Shown here: positions 41,773 to 50,789 of the stretch, in pieces | Layout: every line of letters begins with the position of its first letter | Position numbering within the stretch: position 1 is the stretch's first letter | NCBI RefSeq assembly: GCF_010667575.1 | Contig: NZ_JAABNT010000001.1 | Location: forward strand, 372,001-436,000 | Reading direction: 5' to 3' | Origin: Sulfitobacter sediminilitoris | GTDB lineage: Bacteria > Pseudomonadota > Alphaproteobacteria > Rhodobacterales > Rhodobacteraceae | DNA length: 64,000 bases | Notes under the pieces: generated by a model | The model's database searches: none | What the model was told of the DNA's origin: nothing | What the model saw: only the letters and a program-made list of their open reading frames with translations | Translations under genes and position numbers: made by a program

Positions 41773-42561
41773 TTAGTCGCTGAGGTCGGAAAACAGGTTG
41801 TCTGTCTCCACGAAATCCAGCCGCTCTGTGGCGACCGTGCCCTCATTTATGTCCCGCACCTCGACGCGGCCATCCCCATAGCCGATCACAACTGCGTCAC
41901 AGATATCGATGAACAGCCCGTTTTCCACCACGCCTGGCATCTGATTGATGACCAACGCCAGCTGGCGTGCATTGCCGATCCGATTGAGGTGCAGATCCAG
42001 AATATGGTTCCCTTCGTCGGTGACAAAGGGCACCTCCCCGTTCATCCGCAACGTGGAGGTTCGGCCCAGCACATCCATGCTGATCAAGGTTTCCTCAACC
42101 AGCGCCTGCGTGGTTTGCCACCCAAACGGGATCACCTCAATCGGCAAGGGGAACGCGCCCAGCGTCTCCACCTCCTTGCCCACATCCGCAATCACCACCA
42201 TCTGGTCCGACGCCGTGGCCACGATCTTTTCCTGCAACAATGCGCCGCCGCCACCCTTGATCAGATTAAGATCGCCATCAAACTCATCCGCCCCGTCAAT
42301 GGTCAGGTCCAGCCACTTGGCCTCATCCAGCGAAATCACTTCGATCCCGACCTCACGCGCCAGTGCCGCCGTCCGACTTGAGGTCGGCACCCCCTTGATG
42401 CGCAAGCCGTCATCGCGCACCATCTCGCCCAGACACCGCACCAGCCAGGCTGCGGTCGACCCGGTGCCAAGCCCCACGCGCATCCCGTCTTCCACGTATT
42501 GCGCCGCGCGCTTGGCGGCGACGAATTTTGCCTTGTCGATGGGGGACAGCTCTCCAGCCAT
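41773..42561 (-). CDS. rpiA: Ribose-5-phosphate isomerase A
   Basis: 262 residues; interconverts ribose-5-P and ribulose-5-P. Motifs: GLGTGSTAAWLVRCLGE, the catalytic region TIDGADEFDGDLNLIKGGGGALLQEK (spans about 110-135), and GNHILDL. The start at 42561 gives the usual MAGELSPIDKAKFVAAK N-terminus. The open frame extending upstream passes through the palindromic repeat and is not coding. Confidence 0.96.
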   Translation of the reverse strand: MAGELSPIDKAKFVAAKRAAQYVEDGMRVGLGTGSTAAWLVRCLGEMVRDDGLRIKGVPTSSRTAALAREVGIEVISLDEAKWLDLTIDGADEFDGDLNLIKGGGGALLQEKIVATASDQMVVIADVGKEVETLGAFPLPIEVIPFGWQTTQALVEETLISMDVLGRTSTLRMNGEVPFVTDEGNHILDLHLNRIGNARQLALVINQMPGVVENGLFIDICDAVVIGYGDGRVEVRDINEGTVATERLDFVETDNLFSDLSD

Positions 42562-42654
42562 GTGGCAACTCCGATGCAGATGGTTTTCAGGCGTTATAGG
42601 GAGATTCCCCATTAGGTGCGAGGGTGCCACGTGTCTTTTTTCGCGCACCCCCGA

Positions 42655-42827
42655 CCTCTCTGGGATGGAGCCGCCCTTGCCTGAGCACAGACGGCCTTGC
42701 TGGCACGGCGGCATCCAGAGAAATCGCCGAGGGACCCGCCCTTGCGGGAGACGGCTATTTCTCTTGAGGGCGACGGGGCGGTAAGGCAGGCAGGGATCAG
42801 GCAAGGGCGGCTCCATCCTCTCTGGGA
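42655..42827. repeat. Nested palindromic element with 22-bp perfect terminal inverted repeats
   Basis: Outer arms at 42663-42684 and 42797-42818 are perfect 22-bp inverted copies (left arm begins GGATGGAGCCGCCC). Inside, 42717-42729 and 42752-42764 pair with one mismatch (AGAGAAATCGCCG against CGGCTATTTCTCT), around a CCCGC-CCTT-GCGGG hairpin. The 11-bp direct repeat CCTCTCTGGGA flanks the element at 42655-42665 and 42817-42827, overlapping the arm ends. This fills much of the 430-nt gap between rpiA and a GST gene. It resembles a MITE or large REP-like palindrome; no transposase is present. Confidence 0.8.
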
Positions 42828-42991
42828 GGGTGAGACCCGCAGCCCGGAAACGATGGCCCCGAGGCGTCCGGCCTGCCTGTCCTTGCAATCAAGGGCGAAG
42901 AGGCGTCGGCCGATGAGCCACGCCCGAAAACACCCCAAACAGGTCGTTTTCACGCGTCCGCGAGACAGACACAGGAACTATCACCACATTC

Positions 42992-43687
42992 ATGACCTAT
43001 GTGTTGCACTATGCGCCTGACAACGCCTCCCTGATCATCCGCCTCGCGCTTGAGCACCGCGGTCTGCCCTACCGTACCCAACTGGTAGACCGCGCCGCCC
43101 GCGCGCAGGAAAGCGCGGCCTATCTTACCCTCAATCCGAATGGCCTGATCCCGGTGCTGGAAACCCCGCAAGGCCCGCTGTTCGAGACCGGCGCAATTCT
43201 GCTCTGGCTGGCCGATACCCATGGAAACCTTGGCCCCGGGCCTGATGACACCGACCGGGGCGATTTCCTCAAGTGGCTTTTTTATCTGTCAAACACGCCC
43301 CACGCCATGCTGCGGCTGCTGTTCTACCCCCAGAAATACACGACACCAGACCATGCGGATGCCCTGCGCGACGGCCTGACCGGCCAGATTGCCCGCAGCT
43401 TTGCGATCCTCGACAGCATCGCCGCAAATAACCCCAAATGGCTGGGCGGGACTGAAGCTTCCGTCCTCGACTTCTATCTCTGCGCATTGCTGCGCTGGTG
43501 CGCCCTCTACCCTGTTGAGGCCGACCGAAGCTGGTTCACCCTGCGCGCCTACCCCGCGCTTGAGCACATCTGCGCCGATGTTGAGACGCTGCCTTGTACT
43601 GCCGCCTTGCAAAGTGCTGAAGGTCTGGGCGATACGCCCTTTACCGCACCACGCTATCCCACCCCGCCAGAAGGCAGTGCCACCTGA
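42992..43687 (+). CDS. Glutathione S-transferase family protein
   Basis: 231 residues. The N-terminal thioredoxin-like domain starts TYVLHYAPDNASLIIRLALE and carries NPNGLIPVLETPQGPLFETGAILLWLA-type glutathione-binding elements (NPNGLIPVLE, FETGAILLWLA). An alpha-helical C-terminal domain with SVLDFYLCALLRW follows. Substrate unknown. Its stop overlaps the sdaA ATG by one base (TGATG), indicating co-translation. Confidence 0.9.
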   Translation: MTYVLHYAPDNASLIIRLALEHRGLPYRTQLVDRAARAQESAAYLTLNPNGLIPVLETPQGPLFETGAILLWLADTHGNLGPGPDDTDRGDFLKWLFYLSNTPHAMLRLLFYPQKYTTPDHADALRDGLTGQIARSFAILDSIAANNPKWLGGTEASVLDFYLCALLRWCALYPVEADRSWFTLRAYPALEHICADVETLPCTAALQSAEGLGDTPFTAPRYPTPPEGSAT

Positions 43688-45060
43688 TGTTTCTTTCCGT
43701 CTTCGAAATGTTCAAAGTGGGCATCGGCCCCTCCTCATCGCACACCATGGGTCCGATGGTTGCTGCCGCACGCTTCCTCGATCTCATGCGCGCCTCGCCC
43801 TTTCACTTCTCTGGCCTGCGCGCCTCGCTTCATGGTTCGCTTGCCTTCACCGGTGTGGGACATGCCACGGACCGCGCCACGATCCTCGGCCTCGCCGGGC
43901 TCACGCCAGAAGACTACGACGCTGACAAAGCAGAGGCGACACTCAACGCGATAAACGAGACGCATCAGATCACAGTAGAGGGGCTTGCGCCGCTCGCCTT
44001 CAACCCCAAGACCGACCTGATCTTTGACTATGAACACAAGCTTGAAGGGCACGCCAATGGCATGCAGCTGATGGCCACGGACGCGCAGGGCGACATCACT
44101 TTGCGCGAAACCTACTACTCCATCGGCGGCGGTTTCGTGATTACAGAGGCCGAGCTGGCCGCTGGCAAGGACACGGATGAGGGCGCGCCGGTGCCCTTCC
44201 CGTTCAAGACCGCTGCCGAGATGCTGCAAATGGCAAATTCCTCTGGCAAGTCTATCGCTGGCATGAAGCGCGCCAATGAGGTGTCGCGCAATGGCGAGAT
44301 CCGTTTGCGCAACGGCACAAAACGTCTGTGGCAGGTGATGAACGATTGCATCAATCGCGGTCTCGCCGCCGAAGGTGTCCTGCCGGGGGGATTGAACGTC
44401 AAACGCCGGGCAAAAGGCATTCACGACGCGCTGCTGGCCGAACGTGGCCTCAACATCTCGGCCCCGCACACGATCAATGACTGGATGAGCGTCTATGCCA
44501 TGGCCGTGAACGAAGAAAACGCCGCTGGCGGTCAGGTCGTTACCGCCCCGACCAATGGCGCGGCAGGCGTTTTGCCGGCCACCCTGCGCTATTACCTGGA
44601 TCACGTGCCCGGCGCGTCAGAGACACATATAGAGGATTTCCTGCTGACGGCCGCTGCTATCGGCGGGTTGGTCAAATTCAACGCCTCTATCTCAGGTGCC
44701 GAAGCAGGCTGTCAGGCCGAAGTCGGCTCGGCTGCGGCGATGTCGGCTGCGGGTCTTTGCGCGGTGATGGGCGGCACGCCGGAACAGGTTGAAAATGCAG
44801 CCGAAATCGCGCTTGAGCATCATCTGGGCATGACCTGCGATCCGGTCAAGGGATTGGTCCAGGTGCCTTGTATCGAACGCAACGGTCTTGGTGCCATCAA
44901 GGCCGTGTCAGCGGCCTCGCTCGCCCTGCGCGGCGATGGCACGCACCTTGTTCCGCTTGACGCCTGCATCGAAACCATGCGGCAAACAGGTGAGGACATG
45001 TCCGAGAAATACAAGGAAACCTCTCTCGGCGGCCTCGCTGTCAACGTCCCCAATTGTTAA
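43687..45060 (+). CDS. sdaA: L-serine ammonia-lyase, iron-sulfur dependent
   Basis: 457 residues. Single-chain type II serine dehydratase converting L-serine to pyruvate and ammonia. The beta domain starts FLSVFEMFKVGIGPSSSHTMGP. The alpha domain carries the Fe-S cysteines in SGAEAGCQAEVG and MTCDPVKGLVQVPCIERN, and PTNGAAGVLPATLRYY. The final residues form the conserved Cys-containing tail (NVPNC), which acts as an autoinhibitory ligand in characterised members. Confidence 0.96.
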   Translation: MFLSVFEMFKVGIGPSSSHTMGPMVAAARFLDLMRASPFHFSGLRASLHGSLAFTGVGHATDRATILGLAGLTPEDYDADKAEATLNAINETHQITVEGLAPLAFNPKTDLIFDYEHKLEGHANGMQLMATDAQGDITLRETYYSIGGGFVITEAELAAGKDTDEGAPVPFPFKTAAEMLQMANSSGKSIAGMKRANEVSRNGEIRLRNGTKRLWQVMNDCINRGLAAEGVLPGGLNVKRRAKGIHDALLAERGLNISAPHTINDWMSVYAMAVNEENAAGGQVVTAPTNGAAGVLPATLRYYLDHVPGASETHIEDFLLTAAAIGGLVKFNASISGAEAGCQAEVGSAAAMSAAGLCAVMGGTPEQVENAAEIALEHHLGMTCDPVKGLVQVPCIERNGLGAIKAVSAASLALRGDGTHLVPLDACIETMRQTGEDMSEKYKETSLGGLAVNVPNC

Positions 45061-45070
45061 GCGAAGGCTT

Positions 45071-45580
45071 ATGACCAATCCTGCCACCGGCGACGCCCTG
45101 CGCTTTCTCGAACTGACACTGAACGAAGCGCAGGCAACCGTGCGCGGCTATGATACCAAAGCGCAGATCGTCGGGATCGGATACACCTTCGCGCTCAATA
45201 TCGTGGCAAATGTCAGCCAAGGCTTTCCCCGTTCGGCTGACGGCTCGCTTGTCGCGCTTGTGATCTTCTGGGGCATCGTCATGGCCCCGCTTTTTCTGTT
45301 CGGTGCCGTCCTTTATCCATCGCGCAAACTCGCGCCAAAAATCCACGCGGGCGATGCTGAACCACGGCGTTTGATGTATGTTGAAACTCCGCGCTTCGAA
45401 GATGTCAGCGCCCTGCGCGCCGCCACTCTGGATACCGATTGGCACAACGAGATGTGCTATGAAGTTCTCAAGGTCTCCCGCCTGCGCGAAAAAAAGCGCG
45501 GTCGTTTTATCCGGGCATTGGCCGCCACCGCAGTCTCCTTTGCAGTGCTGTGCACACTTGAGGCCATCCGCCTTCTTTGA
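45071..45580 (+). CDS. Two-TM protein of unknown function, PycTM/DUF5706-like layout
   Basis: 169 residues. The N-terminal amphipathic helix (DALRFLELTLNEAQATVRGY, then DTKAQI) leads into a helical hairpin (about 35-52 and 62-82), then a soluble segment with DTDWHNEMCYEVLKVSRLREKK and a C-terminal TM helix. This order recalls PycTM effectors of Pycsar and related predicted membrane effectors, but no nucleotide cyclase lies nearby, so the link is only suggestive. It starts 10 nt after sdaA and probably shares its transcript. Confidence 0.65.
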   Translation: MTNPATGDALRFLELTLNEAQATVRGYDTKAQIVGIGYTFALNIVANVSQGFPRSADGSLVALVIFWGIVMAPLFLFGAVLYPSRKLAPKIHAGDAEPRRLMYVETPRFEDVSALRAATLDTDWHNEMCYEVLKVSRLREKKRGRFIRALAATAVSFAVLCTLEAIRLL

Positions 45581-45779
45581 CGACAAAGCAAACGCGGCTC
45601 TCTTGCACAGCAGTTGAGTTCACCGTTGGTTGGGTGATCTCAGGCGATCCTCACCGCCTTATGATCAGAAGCCCAGTCCAAGATCAAACGGCGTGCAAAG
45701 CTTTCAGAACCCACGCGCGCGCCGTTGAACGGTTTGAGGTCGAGACGCCATGCTGCAACCAATCCTCCGAATTCGAGAT

Positions 45780-47612
45780 CTAGAAATTCTCCCAATCTGA
45801 GATCGCCGGGTCAGCCTGAGGGGCCTCAAGCGCCAGCGCCGTATTACCGACGACAGGCATTGCCACTTCTGCCTTGGTGGCCTTTGATCCGGATGCAGGA
45901 GGCGTGCGCCGATGTACCGGTGTATCGTCACCACTTCCAATCTCAAAACTGCCAATGGCCGTGGCAAGATGCTGGGCCTGCTGCGCCAGAGATTGGGTAA
46001 CGGAATTTGTTTCCTCAAACATGGCGGCGTTTTGCTGGGTGACCCCTTCAAGATGCTTCATCGCCTCGCTCGATTCGGCGATTCCAAGGGACTGTTCCTT
46101 GGATGAGCTGTCGATCACGGTCACATGGCCCGAAATTTCCTCAACCGCTGCAACGATTCCGTCAAGCGCCGCACCGGTCTCGCGGACCAATCGAACGCCA
46201 TCTGTCACCTGGTCCCTGCTGGTAGCGATCAGATCGGCAATCTCCTTGGCCGCCTCTGAGGATCGCAAGGCAAGCGCGCGCACCTCAGAGGCCACAACAG
46301 AAAAGCCGCGCCCCGCTTCTCCTGCCCTGGCTGCTTCAACGCCTGCGTTCAGCGCCAACAGATTGGTCTGGAACGCGATATCCTCGATCAGCCGCACGAT
46401 CTTGCTGATCTCACCTGATGATTCTTCGATCTTGTGCATCTTGCCGATGGCGTTTTGTACCACGCGCTCGGATACGGCCGCTTTTTCCTTGGCATCGCCG
46501 ACCGAGCGGCTGGCTTCCTGCGCGTTTACCGACGTGGTGCGGGAATGCTCCGATATCTGCGAGATTGCTGCAGTCGTTTCCTCCAGTGTCGCGGCCTGCG
46601 CTTCGGTGCGGCGCGCCAGATTGTCCGCAGCCTGTTCAATCGCGAACACGTCACTGATGATGGTCCCGGCGCGATCCTTGACCAGGATCATGGCCGCCTG
46701 AAGCGCCTCGCTAGCCAAATTGAAGTCTCGACGCAGATCCTCATATTTTGTGGGGAAGGCGTCATCGATCTTGCTTGTCAGCCGCCCTTGGGACAGATGG
46801 TGAAGTGCGGCACCCAAGGCCGACACGACCATCGTGATCTCGGCTTCGTCCTTTGCTTTGCGGTCCCGTTCGACCTGCTCAAGCTCGCGGGCATGGCGGT
46901 CGGCGGCACGCGCTTTCTCTGTCTCGGACTCCGCCTCCTTGCGCGCGGCTTCGGCAGTTGTTTTCGCATCCTCCGCTTCACGCAGGGCTGATTTCACGCG
47001 GGCCTGGGCTGTTTCCGTATTCGCAAGGGCTGTCCGTGCCTCATCTGCCGAGGCAAGCGCCTGGGCTCCGATCTTGGCAACATCTTCTTCCGCTGCAATC
47101 TGTCTGCGCAAAGCAGACCAGAGCACCGCAGCCTCAATAACCACAATGACGCCATGCAGCGCCGTGCGCTCAAGATTGGCCAAAGTGTCCGACGACGGAT
47201 AAGCAAGCTGGGGCATCAGCACCGACAGACCAAGGTGATGCACAGCAATCATCCCCGCCATGGCAAGAATTACGATCGGCTCAGACAAATAGATACAAAC
47301 CGCCAGAAGCGCGAAAAAAAGCATGTGGCTGTCAATTTGCCAAGCATGATCGGACAAGGCCGCGGTGATACAGATCGCCTGACCGATAAGGCCCATGCCA
47401 ACATAGATGCGGCCCGCAACCGCCCGCAGTCTTGCCCCCCAAAAGCCAACGGCGGCAAAAAGCACCGCAGCACCACCCATAATAAGCACGCTGTTGTCTG
47501 CGATCCATGCTGCCAACAGCGTGAAAGGGATCAGGGCAACACTTCCGTAAACCAGTTGATGCGCTGCCTGTACCTGTTGCGTGGCCCGCGTATCTGTCAA
47601 TTGATCGGTCAT
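45780..47612 (-). CDS. Methyl-accepting chemotaxis protein with multi-pass N-terminus
   Basis: 610 residues. About six N-terminal hydrophobic helices (residues 15-170) without a large periplasmic domain are followed by a long coiled coil and an MCP signalling domain. Its hairpin tip reads [20 protein letters not shown], then [15 protein letters not shown]. The C-terminus DWENF resembles the CheR/CheB-binding NWETF tether. The ATG at 47612 overlaps the upstream small gene's stop (ATGA). Such membrane-embedded sensors are thought to follow redox or energy state; the ligand is unknown. No other che genes lie in the window. Confidence 0.93.
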   Translation of the reverse strand: MTDQLTDTRATQQVQAAHQLVYGSVALIPFTLLAAWIADNSVLIMGGAAVLFAAVGFWGARLRAVAGRIYVGMGLIGQAICITAALSDHAWQIDSHMLFFALLAVCIYLSEPIVILAMAGMIAVHHLGLSVLMPQLAYPSSDTLANLERTALHGVIVVIEAAVLWSALRRQIAAEEDVAKIGAQALASADEARTALANTETAQARVKSALREAEDAKTTAEAARKEAESETEKARAADRHARELEQVERDRKAKDEAEITMVVSALGAALHHLSQGRLTSKIDDAFPTKYEDLRRDFNLASEALQAAMILVKDRAGTIISDVFAIEQAADNLARRTEAQAATLEETTAAISQISEHSRTTSVNAQEASRSVGDAKEKAAVSERVVQNAIGKMHKIEESSGEISKIVRLIEDIAFQTNLLALNAGVEAARAGEAGRGFSVVASEVRALALRSSEAAKEIADLIATSRDQVTDGVRLVRETGAALDGIVAAVEEISGHVTVIDSSSKEQSLGIAESSEAMKHLEGVTQQNAAMFEETNSVTQSLAQQAQHLATAIGSFEIGSGDDTPVHRRTPPASGSKATKAEVAMPVVGNTALALEAPQADPAISDWENF

Positions 47613-47908
47613 GTTGACACCCCGCACAACAGCGCCACCGGACGCCCATCAGCGACAAACCAGGCACCTGCGCTGCGCAGGTTATCGGCAAAGTCCGGAC
47701 TGTCGGATTGTGCGAGCAGCCCCAATGGCATGGACGACGGACCAACAGGGTGGCCTCCTGCCGCTGCAACTATCGCTTCTCTGGCGATCCAGGGCGGCGC
47801 AATGACAAGGGCAACATCGCCCGGAACCGGCCTGCTGCTGGCCAGACTGAGAATTGGGGCCGAAAGGCCGACGGCGGCACATGCGGCCAAATGAATTGTG
47901 ATGGTCAT
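47609..47908 (-). CDS. Small exported or membrane protein upstream of the MCP
   Basis: 99 residues with a hydrophobic N-terminus ([19 protein letters not shown]) that may be a signal peptide or TM anchor. The rest is Ala/Pro/Gly-rich with [16 protein letters not shown] and ends [17 protein letters not shown]. It overlaps the chemoreceptor gene by 4 nt, implying translational coupling and possibly a shared function. Not recognised. Confidence 0.6.
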   Translation of the reverse strand: MTITIHLAACAAVGLSAPILSLASSRPVPGDVALVIAPPWIAREAIVAAAGGHPVGPSSMPLGLLAQSDSPDFADNLRSAGAWFVADGRPVALLCGVST

Positions 47909-47978
47909 TACAAAACTCCGTTTGCAGAGTGCTGCTTAACGGACCAATCCCTAACATTCGTCTAACGTGTTGCCACCG

Positions 47979-48923
47979 TCAGCGGCGCACCTCCACTTCG
48001 TATCCGCGCTCTTCTGGCTCATCATCCACAAGTTCTGTCGGAAATCCCGGTGCCGTGATGCTCAGACCTGTTGCCTGTTCCAGCCGTTCGATCATTCGGT
48101 CCGACTGGGCCCGTTCACCAAAGCGACGCTGACCATCCGTCAGCATGTCGATCATAAGCGGCGACAGCTCAAGCGGAACACCGTTATCATCAGCCAGTTT
48201 CTGAAACAGACCAACGTCCTTTTGGACCAGATCAAGCGTGAAGTTCACATCCCGCGATCCCGACAGGATCAGCTGGCTCTCTGTCTCGTGAACGAACGAA
48301 TTGCCCGAAGACGCCGCGATTGCCTCATAGGTCACGCCAAGGTCCATTCCCGCCGCCTTCATGACGGTAAGTGCTTCACACAGAGACAAAAGGTTGATGG
48401 TTGCCAGATAGTTGGTCATGACTTTCAAGGTGCTCGACGTGCCCACATCACCCACGTGAAGAATGCGCCGCCCCATGTGGGTCAGGATTGGCAGCACCTT
48501 GTCGAAGGTGTCCCGCGTGCAACCTGCGTAGATCGAGATGTTGCCCGTATCCGCCCGGTGACACCCGCCTGAAACAGGACAATCCACCGCCTCTCCACCC
48601 TGTGCAATGACCGCTTCGGCATGGTCTTTGATCTGCCCGGCATCCGTGGTGGACATCTCCATCCAGATCTTCCCCGGTCCCACATGGGGCAGCATTTCGG
48701 CCACCACGGCCGCGCAGGCGGCGGGGCTGGGCAGGCAGGTGATTACAGCATCGCAGGTCTGCATCAGATCAGCCGCTGACACCCCTGCACGCGCCCCGCG
48801 CGATGCAAAATCGGCAACAAAATCAGCGTTCAGATCAAAGACCGCCAAATCCGTGCCATTCCGCAACAGCGACCCCGCCAGCTTGCCGCCGACATTGCCC
48901 AGACCGATAAACCCAACTTTCAT
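47979..48923 (-). CDS. NAD(P)-dependent beta-hydroxyacid dehydrogenase (3-hydroxyisobutyrate dehydrogenase family)
   Basis: 314 residues. N-terminal Rossmann domain MKVGFIGLGNVGGKLAGSLL, substrate-binding DCPVSGGCHRADTGN, catalytic Lys in STLKVMTNYLATINLLSLCEAL. The family oxidises 3-hydroxyacids such as 3-hydroxyisobutyrate, tartronate semialdehyde or related compounds; the substrate cannot be chosen here. Divergent from the Fe-S protein gene across 182 nt. Confidence 0.9.
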   Translation of the reverse strand: MKVGFIGLGNVGGKLAGSLLRNGTDLAVFDLNADFVADFASRGARAGVSAADLMQTCDAVITCLPSPAACAAVVAEMLPHVGPGKIWMEMSTTDAGQIKDHAEAVIAQGGEAVDCPVSGGCHRADTGNISIYAGCTRDTFDKVLPILTHMGRRILHVGDVGTSSTLKVMTNYLATINLLSLCEALTVMKAAGMDLGVTYEAIAASSGNSFVHETESQLILSGSRDVNFTLDLVQKDVGLFQKLADDNGVPLELSPLMIDMLTDGQRRFGERAQSDRMIERLEQATGLSITAPGFPTELVDDEPEERGYEVEVRR

Positions 48924-49105
48924 TCTGCTCTCCCTCGCGTCTTTGTGCCATCAGCAAGGTCCACCAACGACCTGTCGCGCCCAAACACGACCTCGGCTTT
49001 TGCCCAGACAAATTTCTTGCAGGATCCTACCCTTTTTTTTCAAAATTCTGGAACCACGCGCATATCCTTTGACAAAACGCGGGACCGGCGATCAACATTC
49101 AATAA

Positions 49106-50281
49106 ATGACTTATCCTTCCAATCGCCCGCCCGATCGCCCAACCGACGCCGCCGCAGGCATCGAAGTCACATCTGATTTCGAACGCTTTGCCCAGCGCAA
49201 TGACATCTTCACCCGCGCTTTCTGGGACGATCGCATCCGGTCGCGCAAAACCGACGCTTTCTTTGCTTCCTACCGAATGGAAGCCACTCCACGTCGGGGC
49301 GACGGCTTTACCCAACGCGACTTTGCGCTTCGGAATGCGAGCTGGTTGATTTCCGACCTGATTTCGGACCGAGGCAGCGAGAGCGGAGAGCGCGAGGGCT
49401 TTCAAGCTGCGATCCGGAACGACACGCCGGTCGCGCCGATGCAGCAGGCCGTAGAAGACCCTACGCGCATGGCGGAAGAGATCAAACGCATCGCGAATTT
49501 CTTCGGTGCGGACCTTTGCGGCATCACAGAGATGGACGACCGCTGGCTCTATGCCAGTCGTGTCGATACGCGCGATTTTTCCGAAACGCCCAATGATCTG
49601 CCAGAGGGGATGACGTCGGTCATTGTCATGGGCCACCAGATGGAAGAAGACCTTGTTGCCACCTACCCTTCGGCACTGGCCGGGGCGGCGACGGGGCGCG
49701 AATACAGCCACGAAGCGGCCATCGTCATGCAAATGGCGGCGTATATCCGGAATCTGGGCTATGAAGCGACAGCCAGTATGAATGACACAGGCCTTGTGAT
49801 CCCCTATGCCGTCAAGGCCGGGCTGGGCGAATACGCCCGCAACCAAATGGTGATCACGCCCGAATTCGGGCCGCGCCTGCGATTTTCAAAGATCTTTACC
49901 AACCTGCCATTGACCCATGACCTACCACAGCAGATGGGCGTCCGCGCCTTTTGCGACATCTGCACCAAGTGCGCGGACGCCTGCCCCGTCAAAGCGCTGC
50001 CCTATGGCCCCCCAGAGGTTGGCGGCGCGAATGTCTCAGCCATCAAGGGCGTACGAAAATGGACATCCGACGCGGAGAAATGCTTTAGCTTCTGGGTCAA
50101 GCTGTCGTCGGACTGCGCCATCTGCATGCGGGTCTGCCCCTTCAACCGGGACTTCGCAAAATGGCATCACCGGCTCTGGCTCAGGCTCGCCCTGTCCCCG
50201 TGGCGCAAGCTGGCGCTTTGGCTTGACCGCAAGCGCGGCGGGCGCAAAAAGCCAGCCGATTGGTGGAAGGCCTCCACGTGA
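49106..50281 (+). CDS. Reductive-dehalogenase-like double 4Fe-4S protein
   Basis: 391 residues. The central and C-terminal parts match the RDase superfamily: YSHEAAIVMQMAAYIRNLGY, AGLGEYARNQMVITPEFGPR, then FCDICTKCADACPVKALP and DCAICMRVCPFNRDF, which supply ligands for two 4Fe-4S clusters. The corrinoid-binding region (RDase-type) lies before them. No twin-arginine signal is present and there is no C-terminal flavodoxin/ferredoxin reductase domain as in NpRdhA-type enzymes, so it seems soluble and needs an external reductant. No strong ribosome-binding site stands before the ATG. Its stop overlaps fosX (GTGA). Confidence 0.82.
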   Translation: MTYPSNRPPDRPTDAAAGIEVTSDFERFAQRNDIFTRAFWDDRIRSRKTDAFFASYRMEATPRRGDGFTQRDFALRNASWLISDLISDRGSESGEREGFQAAIRNDTPVAPMQQAVEDPTRMAEEIKRIANFFGADLCGITEMDDRWLYASRVDTRDFSETPNDLPEGMTSVIVMGHQMEEDLVATYPSALAGAATGREYSHEAAIVMQMAAYIRNLGYEATASMNDTGLVIPYAVKAGLGEYARNQMVITPEFGPRLRFSKIFTNLPLTHDLPQQMGVRAFCDICTKCADACPVKALPYGPPEVGGANVSAIKGVRKWTSDAEKCFSFWVKLSSDCAICMRVCPFNRDFAKWHHRLWLRLALSPWRKLALWLDRKRGGRKKPADWWKAST

Positions 50282-50685
50282 CACAGGGCCTCAGTCACAT
50301 GACTTTCATCATGCGGCACCTTGATAAGATGGAAGAAATTCTCACCTCCGTTCTGGACGCCCGCAAAATCTACGACAGTGGCGATGACACGTTCTCGCTC
50401 TCCAAAGAGCGGTTTTTTGATATCGGCGGGGTCTGGGTCGCCACCATGCAGGGCGATCCCCTGCCCACACGGACATACAATCATGTTGCTTTCAAGATGG
50501 GCCCAGACGAGTATGACGACCGACTGGCGCGCATCAAGGCGCTGGGACTGGAAATTCGCGAAGGGCGATCGCGCGTCGCTGGGGAAGGCCATTCGATCTA
50601 CTTCTATGACTATGACAACCATATGTTTGAACTGCACAGCGGTACCTTGGCGGAACGCCTTGAGCGCTATGCAAAACCACGTTGA
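50278..50685 (+). CDS. fosX: FosX-like fosfomycin epoxide hydrolase (VOC fold)
   Basis: 135 residues of the glyoxalase/VOC fold. With the GTG start at 50278 the residues fall on the FosX positions: metal ligands His7, His69 and Glu118 and catalytic Glu44 (SKERFF). The N-terminus QGLSHMTFIMRHLDKM and the EGHSIYFYDYDNHMFELHSG segment closely resemble the chromosomal FosX of Mesorhizobium loti. FosX hydrates fosfomycin; a housekeeping substrate is possible. The GTG overlaps the stop of the RDase-like gene, and a longer start at 50260 would disturb the residue register. Confidence 0.85.
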   Translation: MTQGLSHMTFIMRHLDKMEEILTSVLDARKIYDSGDDTFSLSKERFFDIGGVWVATMQGDPLPTRTYNHVAFKMGPDEYDDRLARIKALGLEIREGRSRVAGEGHSIYFYDYDNHMFELHSGTLAERLERYAKPR

Positions 50686-50789
50686 ATGCGCATTGTGCAC
50701 AGATGCACAGAGCCCCTGAGGCCGCGCCGGATTGGTCATTCCCTCACGACCTCCTATTTAAGCTGTAACGCAACGCAAGGAGACGTGTC

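Noticed and set aside
42697..43020. 107-codon plus-strand frame, and a similar minus-strand frame, across the palindromic element
   Set aside because: Composition and position are explained by the repeat; no plausible ribosome-binding site, no protein-like features, and it overlaps the start of the GST gene.
47930..47970. TTAAC-like motifs upstream of the chemoreceptor unit as CtrA sites
   Set aside because: Only half-sites with wrong spacing; not enough for a call.
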